Assembly: GCA_046349035.1 (NCBI GenBank)
Contig: JAXMDC010000004.1
Location: forward strand, 62,001-126,000
Direction: 5' to 3'
Source of the DNA: JAXMDC01 sp046349035
GTDB taxonomy: Bacteria; Pseudomonadota; Alphaproteobacteria; Rhizobiales; Kaistiaceae
DNA: 64,000 nucleotides
The stretch's first letter is position 1, and each line of letters begins with the position of its first letter. This document shows positions 20,663 to 29,391 of the stretch, in pieces. Both the position numbers and the translations under genes were made by a program. The notes beneath the pieces were generated by a model. It had not been told where the DNA came from. It searched no databases and saw only the letters and a list, made by a program, of their open reading frames with translations.

Positions 20663-21044
20663 GGGAATCGGTTCCGATTGTTCTTGCTTCTTGTTGGGCC
20701 TGCCGCTCAATGCGGGCAAGCCGGATCGTCGCGGCGGGTCTGTGCCCGCTCAGCGCTCTTAGAGATATAGCACGGCAGGCGCTTGTCCACCGTGTGGCGC
20801 CGCGAAGGCTCGCCGCCGACTTTCCACCAGCGACTCCCCCGCAGCTTTCCAAAATTTAACGGGCGCAGCTCCTTGAGCTGTGGCAAGCTTCGTTACAGAT
20901 AATGCGATTCTGGAATCTGTCGCCACGAGAATATACCGGTCGAATATATGAATAGATTGTTGCCTTCTAAGTAGAATCTGAAGGGTTTACTTAGAGGCCA
21001 GGCATTCGACCTCGACTGTCAGCCCCAAGCCTGAGAGGTAAGGC
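20663..21044. other. 382-base non-coding stretch between divergent genes
   Basis: No credible gene is present. The half nearest the DUF1800 gene is clearly AT-rich for this genome and contains a direct repeat GAATATA at 20929 and 20942, plus GAGAGG (21033-21038), the ribosome site of the DUF1800 gene. Promoters for both divergent genes must lie here, but I cannot assign -35/-10 boxes with confidence. Confidence 0.6.
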
Positions 21045-22469
21045 ATGGCACGTACCGAACAGCTCATCGAAGCCGGGACGGCGCTCCGCCGCTTCGGCCT
21101 TGGCGCCCGACCGGGCGAACTCGCCAAGATCGCCGACGACCCTCGTGGCTTCGTCGCTTCCCAAGCGCAGAAGACCGCCTCCGCTGCTTTCCCCAACACC
21201 CTCCCCGATACGCCGAAGCTGCTGACCGACGTCCAGGCGTTCCAGACCCAGCGAGCGATGGAGCGACAGAAGGCTAACGGTGTCGCCCCGCCTGAGGCCC
21301 CTGCCCTCAACACGCCGGCCGGCCGTGCGCTCGGCAAGCGCATTGCCGCGACGATGACGCCGGGGTTCGAGCCGGCCAAGGCCTATGCCGACGACGCTCT
21401 CGCCCGCGCCAATTGGGCAGCGACCACCAACACGCCCTATGTCGAGCGGCTGACCATGTTCTGGTCGAACCTGATGTGCGTGGCGGTGCAGAAGAACCAG
21501 CTCGTCCGCTCGATCGCCGGCGCCTACGAGCGCGAAGCAATCCGCCCCTACGTCCTCGGCCGCTTTGCCGACATGCTGAAGGCGGTAACGCAACACCCGG
21601 CGATGCTGGCCTATCTCGACAACGATCAGTCGATCGGCCCCGACTCGCAGCAGGGCCGCCGGGGTGGCAAGGGCCTCAACGAAAACCTCGCCCGCGAGAC
21701 GCTGGAACTCCACTCGGTCGGCGTCAACGGCGGCTACACCCAGGCCGACGTAACCGAACTTTCGCGCATCATCACCGGCTGGCGCACCTCGCGCCTGCGT
21801 GACAACGGCCCATTCGGCCGTTTCTACTTCGACGCCGGCGCCCACCAGCCGGGCACCTTCACCGTTATGGGCAAGAGCTATACCCAGCCGGGCGTCGCAC
21901 AGGGCGAAGCGGCCCTCGCCGACTTGGCACGCCACCCCGCGACCGCGATTTACATTGCCACCAAGCTCGCCGCCCATTTCGTGGCCGACAATCCGCCGAA
22001 GGGCCTCGTCGACAAGTTGGTACGAACCTTCCGCGAGACCGACGGCGACCTTCGCGCGGTCGCGGTGACGCTGGCCAAGGCTGACGAGGCCTGGACCCCG
22101 CCGCCGGTGAAGTTCATCCCGCCCTACGACTATCGCGTCGCCGCCTTCCGCCTCGTCGGCGCAAACCCGGACGACAAGTTCCTTCGGGGCGGCCAGGACT
22201 TCGGCCAGCGGATCTGGGACGTCCCCTCGCCCAAGGGCTGGCCGGACGAAGATATGGTCTGGGCCGCCCCCTACGCCGTCCTCGAGCGCGCCGATTGGGC
22301 CGACGCCGTCGGCCGCCGCGTCGGCGGCACGCGCGATGTCGTCGCCCTGGCCGACGACATCCTGGGCCCCGCGCTAAAGCCCGACACCCGCCAAGCCATC
22401 GGCAGGGCCGACAGCCGCAACCAGGCGCTCGCCCTCCTCATCGCCTCCAGCGAATTCCAGACACGGTGA
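21045..22469 (+). CDS. DUF1800 domain-containing protein
   Basis: The 474-residue protein matches DUF1800: RRFGLGARPGEL at the start, the core VERLTMFWSNLMCVAVQKNQLVRS, the LARETLELHSVGVNGGYTQADV block, and QRIWDVPSPKGWPDEDMVWAAPYA near the C-terminus. DUF1800 genes are typically paired with DUF1501, as here. Function is not established; an extracytoplasmic role is suggested by the exported partner. A GAGAGG site lies 6 bases before the ATG. The next gene starts 5 bases after the stop. Confidence 0.93.
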   Translation: MARTEQLIEAGTALRRFGLGARPGELAKIADDPRGFVASQAQKTASAAFPNTLPDTPKLLTDVQAFQTQRAMERQKANGVAPPEAPALNTPAGRALGKRIAATMTPGFEPAKAYADDALARANWAATTNTPYVERLTMFWSNLMCVAVQKNQLVRSIAGAYEREAIRPYVLGRFADMLKAVTQHPAMLAYLDNDQSIGPDSQQGRRGGKGLNENLARETLELHSVGVNGGYTQADVTELSRIITGWRTSRLRDNGPFGRFYFDAGAHQPGTFTVMGKSYTQPGVAQGEAALADLARHPATAIYIATKLAAHFVADNPPKGLVDKLVRTFRETDGDLRAVAVTLAKADEAWTPPPVKFIPPYDYRVAAFRLVGANPDDKFLRGGQDFGQRIWDVPSPKGWPDEDMVWAAPYAVLERADWADAVGRRVGGTRDVVALADDILGPALKPDTRQAIGRADSRNQALALLIASSEFQTR

Positions 22470-22474
22470 CCGAC

Positions 22475-23710
22475 ATGAGCCAGCACGAATTCAGCCGGCG
22501 GGGCTTCCTCTACACCAGCGGCGCCCTCATGGCCTGGGCCTTCATGCCCCGCATCGCCTCCGCCGCACCGGCCGGCCATGACCCGCGTTTTGTCATGATC
22601 GTCCTGCGCGGCGCCCTCGACGGCCTCGCCGCAGTCGCCCCGCGCGGCGACCCCGACTACGAGCGGTCGCGGCTGGGCCTGGTGATGCCGACCGAAGGCG
22701 CCGGCGCCGGGATCAAGCTCGACGGCTTCTTCGAGCTCAATTCCAACATGCCGAAGTTCGCCGATCTCTATCGCAGCCAGCAGGGCCTGATCGTCCACGC
22801 CGCGGCGACGCCCTATCGTGAGCGCTCGCATTTCGACGGCCAGGACGTGCTGGAGAGCGGTCAGACGGTGCCCGGTCGCACCGACACCGGCTGGCTGAAC
22901 CGCGCCCTCGCCGCCCTGCCGCGCGGCGAGGCGATCGCCAAGCGCGACGCGCTGGCCTTGGGCTCGGAGATCCCGCTGATCATGCGCGGCCAGGCCCATG
23001 TCGTCACTCTGATGCCGCAAGGCGGTATCCCGCCCGCTCCCGACACGCGAGCCCGGCTTCTCGACCTCTACACCCACACCAACCCGATGCTTGCCCAGCA
23101 TCTCAGCGACGCCCTCAACCTTGAATCGGCGGTCGGTGGCGCTGAGGGCATGAACGCCATGGGCAAAGCCTCAGCGGCGATGGGCGGCGATCAGCAGGAG
23201 CGCGCGTTCCGCACCGCCGGCATGACTGCCGGCAAGCTTCTCGCCAAGGCCGATGGCCCGCGCGTCGGCGCCATGAGCCTCCTCGGCTGGGACACCCATG
23301 CCGCCGAAGGGCCCCTCGACGGCCGGCTCGGCAAGCTCCTTTCCGCTCTCGACCAGACGATCGACGGCCTTCGGTCAGAGCTTGGCGACGCCTGGAAGCA
23401 GACGGTGGTGGCGATCGCCACCGAGTTCGGCCGCACGGTGCGCATGAACGGCACCAGCGGCACCGACCACGGCACGGCGACGACGATGTTCCTCGCCGGG
23501 GGGGCGATCAAAGGCGGCCGGGTGCTCGCCGACTGGCCCGGTCTCTCGGAGAAGTCGCTGCACGAGCAGCGCGATCTACGGCCGACCACCGACAGCCGCA
23601 GCGTGTTCAAGGGAATTCTCCGCGATCACCTCGGCCTTCCGGAGAAGGTGCTGGCCGAGCAGATCTTCCCCGGGAGCGCCAGCGTCGGACCGCTGGCCGG
23701 CCTCGTCTGA
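22475..23710 (+). CDS. DUF1501 domain-containing protein, Tat-exported
   Basis: The 411-residue product starts with a twin-arginine signal (FSRRGFLYTSGALMAWAF) and then shows the DUF1501 (alkaline-phosphatase-superfamily-like) pattern: FVMIVLRGALDGLAAV, RERSHFDGQDVLESG, LLGWDTHAAEG, ATEFGRTVRMNGTSGTDHG. The Asp/His residues in these blocks resemble metal ligands of sulfatase-type folds, but no substrate is known. It is co-transcribed with DUF1800. ATG 22475 is chosen because the Tat signal starts there. Confidence 0.92.
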   Translation: MSQHEFSRRGFLYTSGALMAWAFMPRIASAAPAGHDPRFVMIVLRGALDGLAAVAPRGDPDYERSRLGLVMPTEGAGAGIKLDGFFELNSNMPKFADLYRSQQGLIVHAAATPYRERSHFDGQDVLESGQTVPGRTDTGWLNRALAALPRGEAIAKRDALALGSEIPLIMRGQAHVVTLMPQGGIPPAPDTRARLLDLYTHTNPMLAQHLSDALNLESAVGGAEGMNAMGKASAAMGGDQQERAFRTAGMTAGKLLAKADGPRVGAMSLLGWDTHAAEGPLDGRLGKLLSALDQTIDGLRSELGDAWKQTVVAIATEFGRTVRMNGTSGTDHGTATTMFLAGGAIKGGRVLADWPGLSEKSLHEQRDLRPTTDSRSVFKGILRDHLGLPEKVLAEQIFPGSASVGPLAGLV

Positions 23711-23731
23711 AGCCCGCCGCTCGCCGCGGCG

Positions 23732-24631
23732 TCAGGCCGTACGGGCGAGCGCCCCGACCTTCGGCGTCACCGCGGCGGCGTAGTCGTTGAGCAAAGTTCT
23801 TGTGATCTCGCCGACGGTGAACTTATAGGGTCCGATCTCGGAGACGGGGGTGACCTCGGCGGCAGTGCCGGTCAGGAAGCACTGCTCGAAGGTGGACATT
23901 TCCTCCGGCTTGATCGCCCGCTCGGTCACAGAAAGGCCGCGCCGCTTGGCGAGGTCGATGACGGTCCGGCGGGTGATGCCGTCGAGGAAGCAGTCCGGTG
24001 TGGGGGTGTGCAGAACCCCGTCCTTGACGAAAAAGACGTTGGCGCCGGTCGCCTCGGCGACGAGCCCGCGATAGTCGAGCATCAGCGCATCGGCATAGCC
24101 CTTGCGCTCGGCCTCGTGCTTGGAGAGCGTGCAGATCATATAGAGGCCGGCGGCTTTCGATTTCGATGGCGCCGTCATCGGGTCGGGACGGCGGTACTTG
24201 GCAAGGTCGAGACGGATGCCCTTCAGGCGCTCTTCCGGCTTGAAGTAAGACGGCCACTGCCAAGCGGCGACCGCCACATTGATGCGGTTGTTCTGCGCCG
24301 AGACGCCCATCATCTCGCTGCCGCGCCAAGCGAGGGGGCGGACATAGGCGTCCTCGAACTTCTGCCGGCGCAGCTCCTCCCGGCATGCCTGGACCACAGT
24401 CTCGAGCGGATACGGCACTTCGAAACCGAGGATCCGCGCCGATTCGTAGAGGCGGACAATGTGCTCCTGCAACTTGAATATCTCGCCGCCATAGGCGCGC
24501 ATCCCCTCGAACACGCAACTGGCGTAGTGCAGACCATGCGTCAGTACGTGTATCTGCGCGTCCTTCCACGGCACAAACTCGCCGTTGAACCAGATCACGC
24601 CGTCGAGACGATCAAAGGGAACGCCGGCCAT
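23732..24631 (-). CDS. ilvE: Branched-chain amino acid aminotransferase
   Basis: This fold-type IV PLP enzyme performs the last step of valine, leucine and isoleucine synthesis and the first of their breakdown. The 299 residues include GLHYASCVFEGMRAYGG, the likely PLP lysine in the PSKSKAAGLYM segment, and EATGANVFFVKDG. An AAGGAGG ribosome site precedes the ATG. It is divergent from the MarR-family gene; a TTGACA-N17-TACGAA promoter for it lies at 24801-24829 and is overlapped by an inverted repeat. Confidence 0.94.
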   Translation of the reverse strand: MAGVPFDRLDGVIWFNGEFVPWKDAQIHVLTHGLHYASCVFEGMRAYGGEIFKLQEHIVRLYESARILGFEVPYPLETVVQACREELRRQKFEDAYVRPLAWRGSEMMGVSAQNNRINVAVAAWQWPSYFKPEERLKGIRLDLAKYRRPDPMTAPSKSKAAGLYMICTLSKHEAERKGYADALMLDYRGLVAEATGANVFFVKDGVLHTPTPDCFLDGITRRTVIDLAKRRGLSVTERAIKPEEMSTFEQCFLTGTAAEVTPVSEIGPYKFTVGEITRTLLNDYAAAVTPKVGALARTA

Positions 24632-24800
24632 TTCGAGCCTCCTTGGGCGGAGCGCGCCGGCACGAACGCCGTGCGGTCAGGCCCTGGCCCCCAAGCTGCA
24701 GCCTTTTGCGCCGCACCAAAACCCCTTATCGTATGGTCACGGAACCAGGACAGAAGCGGGGCGGCGAACTTCGTGGTCGCGCCAGTCGGGCGACGGGACT

Positions 24801-24829
24801 TTCGTAGCAATCGCTCAAAAATATGTCAA
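24801..24829 (-). promoter_or_regulatory. Sigma70-type promoter for ilvE
   Basis: On the minus strand a perfect TTGACA (24829-24824) is followed after 17 bases by TACGAA (24806-24801). Transcription would run into ilvE with a leader of about 160 bases. The -35 box lies within the inverted repeat at 24822-24842, so a bound repressor would block it. Confidence 0.5.
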
Positions 24830-24842
24830 CATGGCTGACATA
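24822..24842. promoter_or_regulatory. Perfect inverted repeat, candidate MarR-family operator
   Basis: TATGTCA-N7-TGACATA is a perfect 7-bp inverted repeat. Its size and spacing suit a dimeric MarR-type regulator. It covers the start codon of the MarR-family gene (ATG 24831) and the -35 box of the divergent ilvE promoter, so one protein could control both directions. Confidence 0.55.
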
Positions 24843-25361
24843 AATTCCGGCGCCGCGGCGCCGCGTCCGACGCCTACGGCGGCCGCGGCCACGTCTGCGT
24901 CGTCGCCCTCTGCTCGTCAGGCCCTCACCCTGATCGAGCTCTTATTCTTTGCCTATCGCGACTTCGTGTCGGACCCCGACGCTGCCCTCGCCGATCTCGG
25001 CTTTGGCCGCGCGCACCACCGCATCCTCCACTTCGTGACGCGCAATCCCGGCATCCGCGTGGCGGACCTCCTGGAAATCCTGAAGATCACCAAGCAGAGC
25101 CTCGGACGCGTGCTGAAGCAGCTGATCGACAACGGCTTCATCGAGCAACTGCCCGGCCCGGTCGACCGCCGCCAACGCCTGCTTCACGCCACGTCCGCCG
25201 GCAAAGCCTTGGCGCAACGCCTGATCGATCTGCAGACTCGCCGTGTCTCGCACGCGCTCGCGGAGCTGGGTCCCGGTGGCGCGGCCGCGGCGGAAGCCTT
25301 CCTGCGCGGCATGATCGACCCCGCAGGCCGCGCCCGCGTCCAGGAGCTGATCGACCGATGA
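24831..25361 (+). CDS. MarR-family transcriptional regulator (PetP-like)
   Basis: The 176-residue protein has an Ala/Pro/Thr-rich leader of about 28 residues and then a MarR winged-helix domain: FGRAHHRILHFVTRNPGIRVADLLEILKI, the recognition helix TKQSLGRVLKQLIDNG, and the wing PGPVDRRQRLLHAT. Its stop overlaps the response regulator start (ATGA). MarR followed by an OmpR-type regulator is the arrangement of petP-petR, which control cytochrome bc1 genes in Rhodobacter; the assignment here is by arrangement. No ribosome site precedes the ATG, so the message may be leaderless. Confidence 0.85.
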   Translation: MADINSGAAAPRPTPTAAAATSASSPSARQALTLIELLFFAYRDFVSDPDAALADLGFGRAHHRILHFVTRNPGIRVADLLEILKITKQSLGRVLKQLIDNGFIEQLPGPVDRRQRLLHATSAGKALAQRLIDLQTRRVSHALAELGPGGAAAAEAFLRGMIDPAGRARVQELIDR

Positions 25362-26074
25362 CCTTGTCCGCCGGCGGACCGGGAGCACTGCCCGACGGCG
25401 CTCCGCACATTTTGGTTATCGACGACGATCGCCGCATCCGCACGCTGCTGCAGCGCTATCTCACCGGCCAGGGCTATCGTGTGACCACGGCCGCCGACGC
25501 CGCCGACGCCCGTCGCAAGCTCGCCGGCCTGGTGTTCGACCTCCTGATCGTCGACGTGATGATGCCGGGCGAGACCGGGGTCGACTTCACCCGCTCCCTC
25601 CGCCAATCGAGCGCCGTACCGATCCTCATGCTCACCGCCCGCTCGGAGGCCGCCGATCGCATCACCGGTCTCGAGGTCGGCGCCGACGATTACCTCGCCA
25701 AGCCTTTCGAGCCGCGCGAGTTGCTGCTGCGGATCAACAGCATCCTGCGGCGTGGCGCCCCGCCGCCGCCCCGCCTCATCGATCAGGTCCGTTTCGGGCC
25801 GTTCACGTTCCTGCTGGAGAAAGGCGAACTCCGGCGCGGCGGCGAGGCCGTGCGGCTCACTGAACGCGAACGGCAGATCATGAATGTCTTCGCCACGAGC
25901 CCCGACAAGACTGTGCCGCGGACCGCCCTCCTCTCCGAGGCCGGCCCGGCCGGCGAACGCACTGTCGATGTCCAGATCAATCGCCTCCGCCGCAAGATCG
26001 AGGAGGACCCGGCCAATCCCCTCTTTCTGCAAACCGTCCGCGGCATAGGCTACCGCTTGGTGACCGAGACGTAA
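25358..26074 (+). CDS. OmpR-family response regulator (PetR-like)
   Basis: The 238-residue regulator has a receiver domain with acidic pocket IDDD (21-24), phospho-acceptor Asp66 (LLIVDVMMPGETG), and the switch lysine Lys115 (YLAKPFEP). An OmpR/PhoB winged-helix domain follows, with LTERERQIM and VDVQINRLRRKIEEDP ending at QTVRGIGYRLV. It is translationally coupled to the MarR gene and followed, one base after its stop, by the sensor kinase gene. Target promoters cannot be read from this sequence. Confidence 0.93.
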   Translation: MTLSAGGPGALPDGAPHILVIDDDRRIRTLLQRYLTGQGYRVTTAADAADARRKLAGLVFDLLIVDVMMPGETGVDFTRSLRQSSAVPILMLTARSEAADRITGLEVGADDYLAKPFEPRELLLRINSILRRGAPPPPRLIDQVRFGPFTFLLEKGELRRGGEAVRLTERERQIMNVFATSPDKTVPRTALLSEAGPAGERTVDVQINRLRRKIEEDPANPLFLQTVRGIGYRLVTET

Positions 26075-26075
26075 G

Positions 26076-27470
26076 ATGACTCTGACCGTCCTCGGCAGTG
26101 ACGAGCGGAGCGGGCCGGCGCCCAAGCGCGGCATCGCCGGCCTCTATGGCCGGGCGGCGCGCGGGCTCGCTCGGCTGATGCCGAAGGGCCTCTACGCGCG
26201 CGCCCTCATCATCATCATCACGCCGATCGTGCTGCTCCAGGCGGTGGTTGGCTTCATCTTCATGGAGCGCCACTGGAACACCGTGACGCGGCGTCTCTCG
26301 GCGGCCGTCGTGCGCGACATCGCCGGCATCGTTGACATTCTCGCCACTTACCCGCAGGACGCGAGCTATACCGAGATCGAACGGATCGCCCGCCAGCGCC
26401 TGGCTCTCAACATCTCCGTACTGCCGCCCGAGCCGCTTCCGCCGCCGACGCCGAAGCCGTTCTTCAATCTCCTCGATCGCGCCTTGAGCGAGGAGGTCAC
26501 TCGCCAAATCGGCAAGCCGTTCTGGATCGACACCGTCGCCCGCTCCAACATCGTCGAACTGCGCATCCAGCTGGATGGCAAGGTGCTCCGGGTGTTCGCC
26601 CCACGGAGTTCCGCCTACGCCTCCAATTCCGAGATCTTCATCTTCTACATGGTGGGCACCAGCGTCGTCCTGCTCGGCATCGCCATCTTGTTCTTGCGCA
26701 ACCAGATACGACCGATTCTTCGCCTGGCGTCGGCAGCCGAGAGCTTCGGCAAGGGCCGGTCGGTCGGCGACTTCCGGCCGCGCGGCGCCCGCGAGGTGAG
26801 GCGTGCCGGCGAGGCCTTCGTCGACATGAAGGACCGCATCGAACGTCAGATCGAGCAGCGGACAGCGATGCTGGCCGGGGTCAGCCACGATCTCCGGACG
26901 ATCATCACCCGCTTCCGCCTCCAGCTTGCTCTGCTCGGCGACTCCCCCGACGCCATAGCGCTCGAGCGCGACGTCGGCGACATGCAGCGGATGCTCGAGG
27001 GCTACCTCGCCTTTGCCCGCGGCGACAGCGGCGAACGCGCGGACACCGTCGATCTCAGCATGCTCCTCGACGAGATCGCCCGCGAAGCCCGTACCGCCGG
27101 CCACGCCATCGCCGTCCGCTTCTCCGGCGACCCGCAGGTTCGCCTGCGGCCGCAGGCGTTCAAGCGCTGCATCACCAATCTCGTCATCAACGCCGGCCGG
27201 CACGGCGATCATATTGAGGTTCTCGCCACGCACCAGGACGGCTGGCTGACCATCCATGTCGACGACGACGGCCCTGGCATCCCGCCGGAAGAGCACGAGG
27301 CGGTTTTCCGTCCGTTCTACCGCCTGGACGAAGCCCGCAACATTGACGACAGCGGCACCGGGCTCGGCCTGTCGATCGCTCTTGACATCGCCCGCAGTCA
27401 CGGTGGCGGCATCACCCTGGCGCGCGCCCCGCTCGGCGGGCTGCGGGCGACCGTCAGCGTCCCGGCCTAG
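26076..27470 (+). CDS. Sensor histidine kinase of the PetR-like system
   Basis: The 464-residue kinase has two membrane helices (about 41-62 and 187-207) around a periplasmic domain, a HAMP linker, a dimerisation box with His271 (GVSHDLRT), and an ATPase domain with the N box (NLVINAGRH), G1 (DDDGPGIPP) and G2 (GTGLGLSIA). It resembles EnvZ in layout. It starts one base after the response regulator stop, so the three regulatory genes form one operon. The signal sensed is unknown. Confidence 0.93.
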   Translation: MTLTVLGSDERSGPAPKRGIAGLYGRAARGLARLMPKGLYARALIIIITPIVLLQAVVGFIFMERHWNTVTRRLSAAVVRDIAGIVDILATYPQDASYTEIERIARQRLALNISVLPPEPLPPPTPKPFFNLLDRALSEEVTRQIGKPFWIDTVARSNIVELRIQLDGKVLRVFAPRSSAYASNSEIFIFYMVGTSVVLLGIAILFLRNQIRPILRLASAAESFGKGRSVGDFRPRGAREVRRAGEAFVDMKDRIERQIEQRTAMLAGVSHDLRTIITRFRLQLALLGDSPDAIALERDVGDMQRMLEGYLAFARGDSGERADTVDLSMLLDEIAREARTAGHAIAVRFSGDPQVRLRPQAFKRCITNLVINAGRHGDHIEVLATHQDGWLTIHVDDDGPGIPPEEHEAVFRPFYRLDEARNIDDSGTGLGLSIALDIARSHGGGITLARAPLGGLRATVSVPA

Positions 27471-27473
27471 GTG

Positions 27474-27830
27474 TCAGTAGAGTCGGGAACCGTTGGCCAC
27501 CGGCCGCTCGATCGCGGCGAGGACGACCTTCCCCGCCGCATCGGCAAAACCCAGCGTTAGCACTTCGGACTTGAACGGCCCGACCTGCCGCGGCGGAAGG
27601 TTCACCACCGCCGCGACTTGCCGCCCGACAAGGTCCGACAATCCGTAGTTCTCGGTGATCTGGGCCGAGGACTGCCTTACGCCGATCTCGGGGCCGAGAT
27701 CGATGAACAGTCGGTAGGCCGGCTTGCGCGCTTCCGGGAAAGGCTGCGCGTCGACAATCGTGCCAACGCGAATGTCGACCTTCAGGAAGTCGGTGAAGGC
27801 AATCGCGCCGGAGTTCTCCTCGCCGTCCAT
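27474..27830 (-). CDS. csaA: tRNA-binding domain protein (CsaA-type)
   Basis: The 118-residue protein is a stand-alone tRNA-binding OB-fold: FLKVDIRVGTIVDAQPFPEARKPAYRLFIDLG, then QSSAQITENY, VAAVVNLPPRQVGPFKSEVL and GSRLY at the end. CsaA binds tRNA and has been described as an export-related chaperone. Length is typical (about 110). It is convergent with the kinase gene, with 3 bases between the stops, and is followed upstream by the TetR-type gene. Confidence 0.9.
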   Translation of the reverse strand: MDGEENSGAIAFTDFLKVDIRVGTIVDAQPFPEARKPAYRLFIDLGPEIGVRQSSAQITENYGLSDLVGRQVAAVVNLPPRQVGPFKSEVLTLGFADAAGKVVLAAIERPVANGSRLY

Positions 27831-27848
27831 TCCTGACGCGCCGATAGC

Positions 27849-28496
27849 CTACGCCGCCATATCGGTCGGCTCTTCGCCGCGGCGATTGCGGCGAGACAGG
27901 CGGTCGAAAAAAGGGGCGAAGAAGCGAGCAGCATCATCGCAGCGCCGCGCCAGACCGTCGGCACGGTCGAAAGCCCGGTCGAGCTCGGCCATCGTCGCCC
28001 CAAGCCCCGGGTCGTCGTCCTTCAGCCACACGCGAAACGCCCGCGCATAAATGACTGACAACGCTTCGGCCTTCAGCGCGCCGCGCAGCCCGGCCGTGTC
28101 GATGCCGGCCGCCGCCATCAGCCAGAGGTTGGATGTCGCCGCAAGCCGGCTCGCTCCAAGGCAGAGCAGCAGGTCGCGCCAGCCGTCCGAGGCCATCCGC
28201 TTCAAGGCGGGCTTGTAGGGCGCCAGCGCATCGAACCGCCGCATGAAGAGATCGAGCAACCGCCCGCGCGCCGTCGGCTCCTCGGCGTCGACCTCTTCTT
28301 CAAGCACGGCCTTGTCGATCTGTCGGCTGAAGTCGGAGAGGATCGCCGCCTTGCTTGCATATTGCTCGCGCATCGCGGCCAGCGAAATGCCGGCCTCCTT
28401 GGCAATGTCCGCAAGGCCAATCTGGTTGAACGGTTGCCTTGCCGCCAAGGTCATCAGGGCCTCGATTGTTTTGGCGCGATCTCGTTGTCCGGCCAT
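27849..28496 (-). CDS. TetR/AcrR-family regulator
   Basis: The 215-residue protein has an N-terminal helix-turn-helix (PFNQIGLADIAKEAGISLAAMREQYASKAAIL) typical of TetR regulators and a helical C-terminal domain with a basic end (DRLSRRNRRGEEP). ATG 28496 is chosen over GTG 28511 because AAGGAGAG lies 5 bases before it. It starts 61 bases from the proC stop, in the same direction, and 18 bases before csaA. The ligand and target genes are unknown. Confidence 0.8.
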   Translation of the reverse strand: MAGQRDRAKTIEALMTLAARQPFNQIGLADIAKEAGISLAAMREQYASKAAILSDFSRQIDKAVLEEEVDAEEPTARGRLLDLFMRRFDALAPYKPALKRMASDGWRDLLLCLGASRLAATSNLWLMAAAGIDTAGLRGALKAEALSVIYARAFRVWLKDDDPGLGATMAELDRAFDRADGLARRCDDAARFFAPFFDRLSRRNRRGEEPTDMAA

Positions 28497-28557
28497 CGTG
28501 CTCTCCTTCACCCTAAACGGAATCTAGTGACTCCGCCGCCGACTGGCGAGAGGGTGG

Positions 28558-29388
28558 TCAGGCCGAGAGCTCCTCCGACCGTCTTTTTGCGGCCGCGACG
28601 GCCTTCACCATCAGCGGGGCAAGGCCGTCACCGGCCATTAGCACCGCGAGCGCGGCCGCCGTCGTACCGTTCGGCGATGTCACGTTCTGGCGGAGCGTTT
28701 CGGCGGGAAGGTCGGAATTGCTAAGCAATGCCCCAGCTCCCGCCACTGTCTCGCGTGCCAGCTGCACCGCCAGGTCGGCCGGGAGGCCGGCCGATCGGCC
28801 CGCCGCCGCCAGGCACTCGACCAGGTAGAAGACATAAGCCGGCCCCGAGCCCGACACCGCGGTCACCGCGTCCATCAGCGCTTCGTCGTCGACCCAGCCG
28901 ACCGAACCCACCGCTTCCAGCAGCGCCGTGGCAATGCCGCTCGCCCCGGCGCCAACGTCGGCCGCCTTTACCGCGACGGTGATGCCCATGCCGATCTCCG
29001 CCGGCGTGTTCGGCATGCTGCGCACCATGCGGCCGCGACCGAGTCCGGCTTGCAGCGTGGCAATGCGAATGCCGGCGGCTATGGACAGCACCAACGTTTC
29101 GGGTTCGACCAAACTGCGAAGCGCGGGAAGCGTCTCACGCAAGATCTGCGGCTTAACCGCGAGCACGAGCGCTTTCGCAGCGGTACCCTCCGGCGGCGCT
29201 GCCACTGCCGCGACACCATGCGTCTCCAGGATGCGCAGGCTGCTCGGCGGCGGCGAGGGATCGATCACGATCAGCGACCGGGCATCGAGCCCCTGGGCGA
29301 ACCATCCGACCGCGAGGGCCCCGCCCATCTTCCCGGAACCGACAAGGACGAGCGGAGACTTGTCGGAAAACAAACGCCCGAGGGACAC
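28558..29388 (-). CDS. proC: Pyrroline-5-carboxylate reductase
   Basis: ProC reduces pyrroline-5-carboxylate to proline with NAD(P)H. The 276 residues include the dinucleotide motif LVGSGKMGGALAVGW, LAVKPQILRETLP, VRSMPNTPAEIGMG and the C-terminal signature DAVTAVSGSGPAYVFYLVE, then LPAETLRQNVTSPNGTT. It starts with GTG, 3 bases after the YbjN gene stop, so the two are in one transcript. Confidence 0.95.
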   Translation of the reverse strand: MSLGRLFSDKSPLVLVGSGKMGGALAVGWFAQGLDARSLIVIDPSPPPSSLRILETHGVAAVAAPPEGTAAKALVLAVKPQILRETLPALRSLVEPETLVLSIAAGIRIATLQAGLGRGRMVRSMPNTPAEIGMGITVAVKAADVGAGASGIATALLEAVGSVGWVDDEALMDAVTAVSGSGPAYVFYLVECLAAAGRSAGLPADLAVQLARETVAGAGALLSNSDLPAETLRQNVTSPNGTTAAALAVLMAGDGLAPLMVKAVAAAKRRSEELSA

Positions 29389-29391
29389 GCT

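Noticed and set aside
20929..20955. GAATATA direct repeats as an operator upstream of DUF1800
   Set aside because: Two short AT-rich copies in an AT-rich patch are weak evidence without a known regulator.
24632..24830. Riboswitch or attenuator leader for ilvE
   Set aside because: The leader is long enough, but I see no run of Val/Leu/Ile codons in a leader peptide and no terminator/antiterminator pair.
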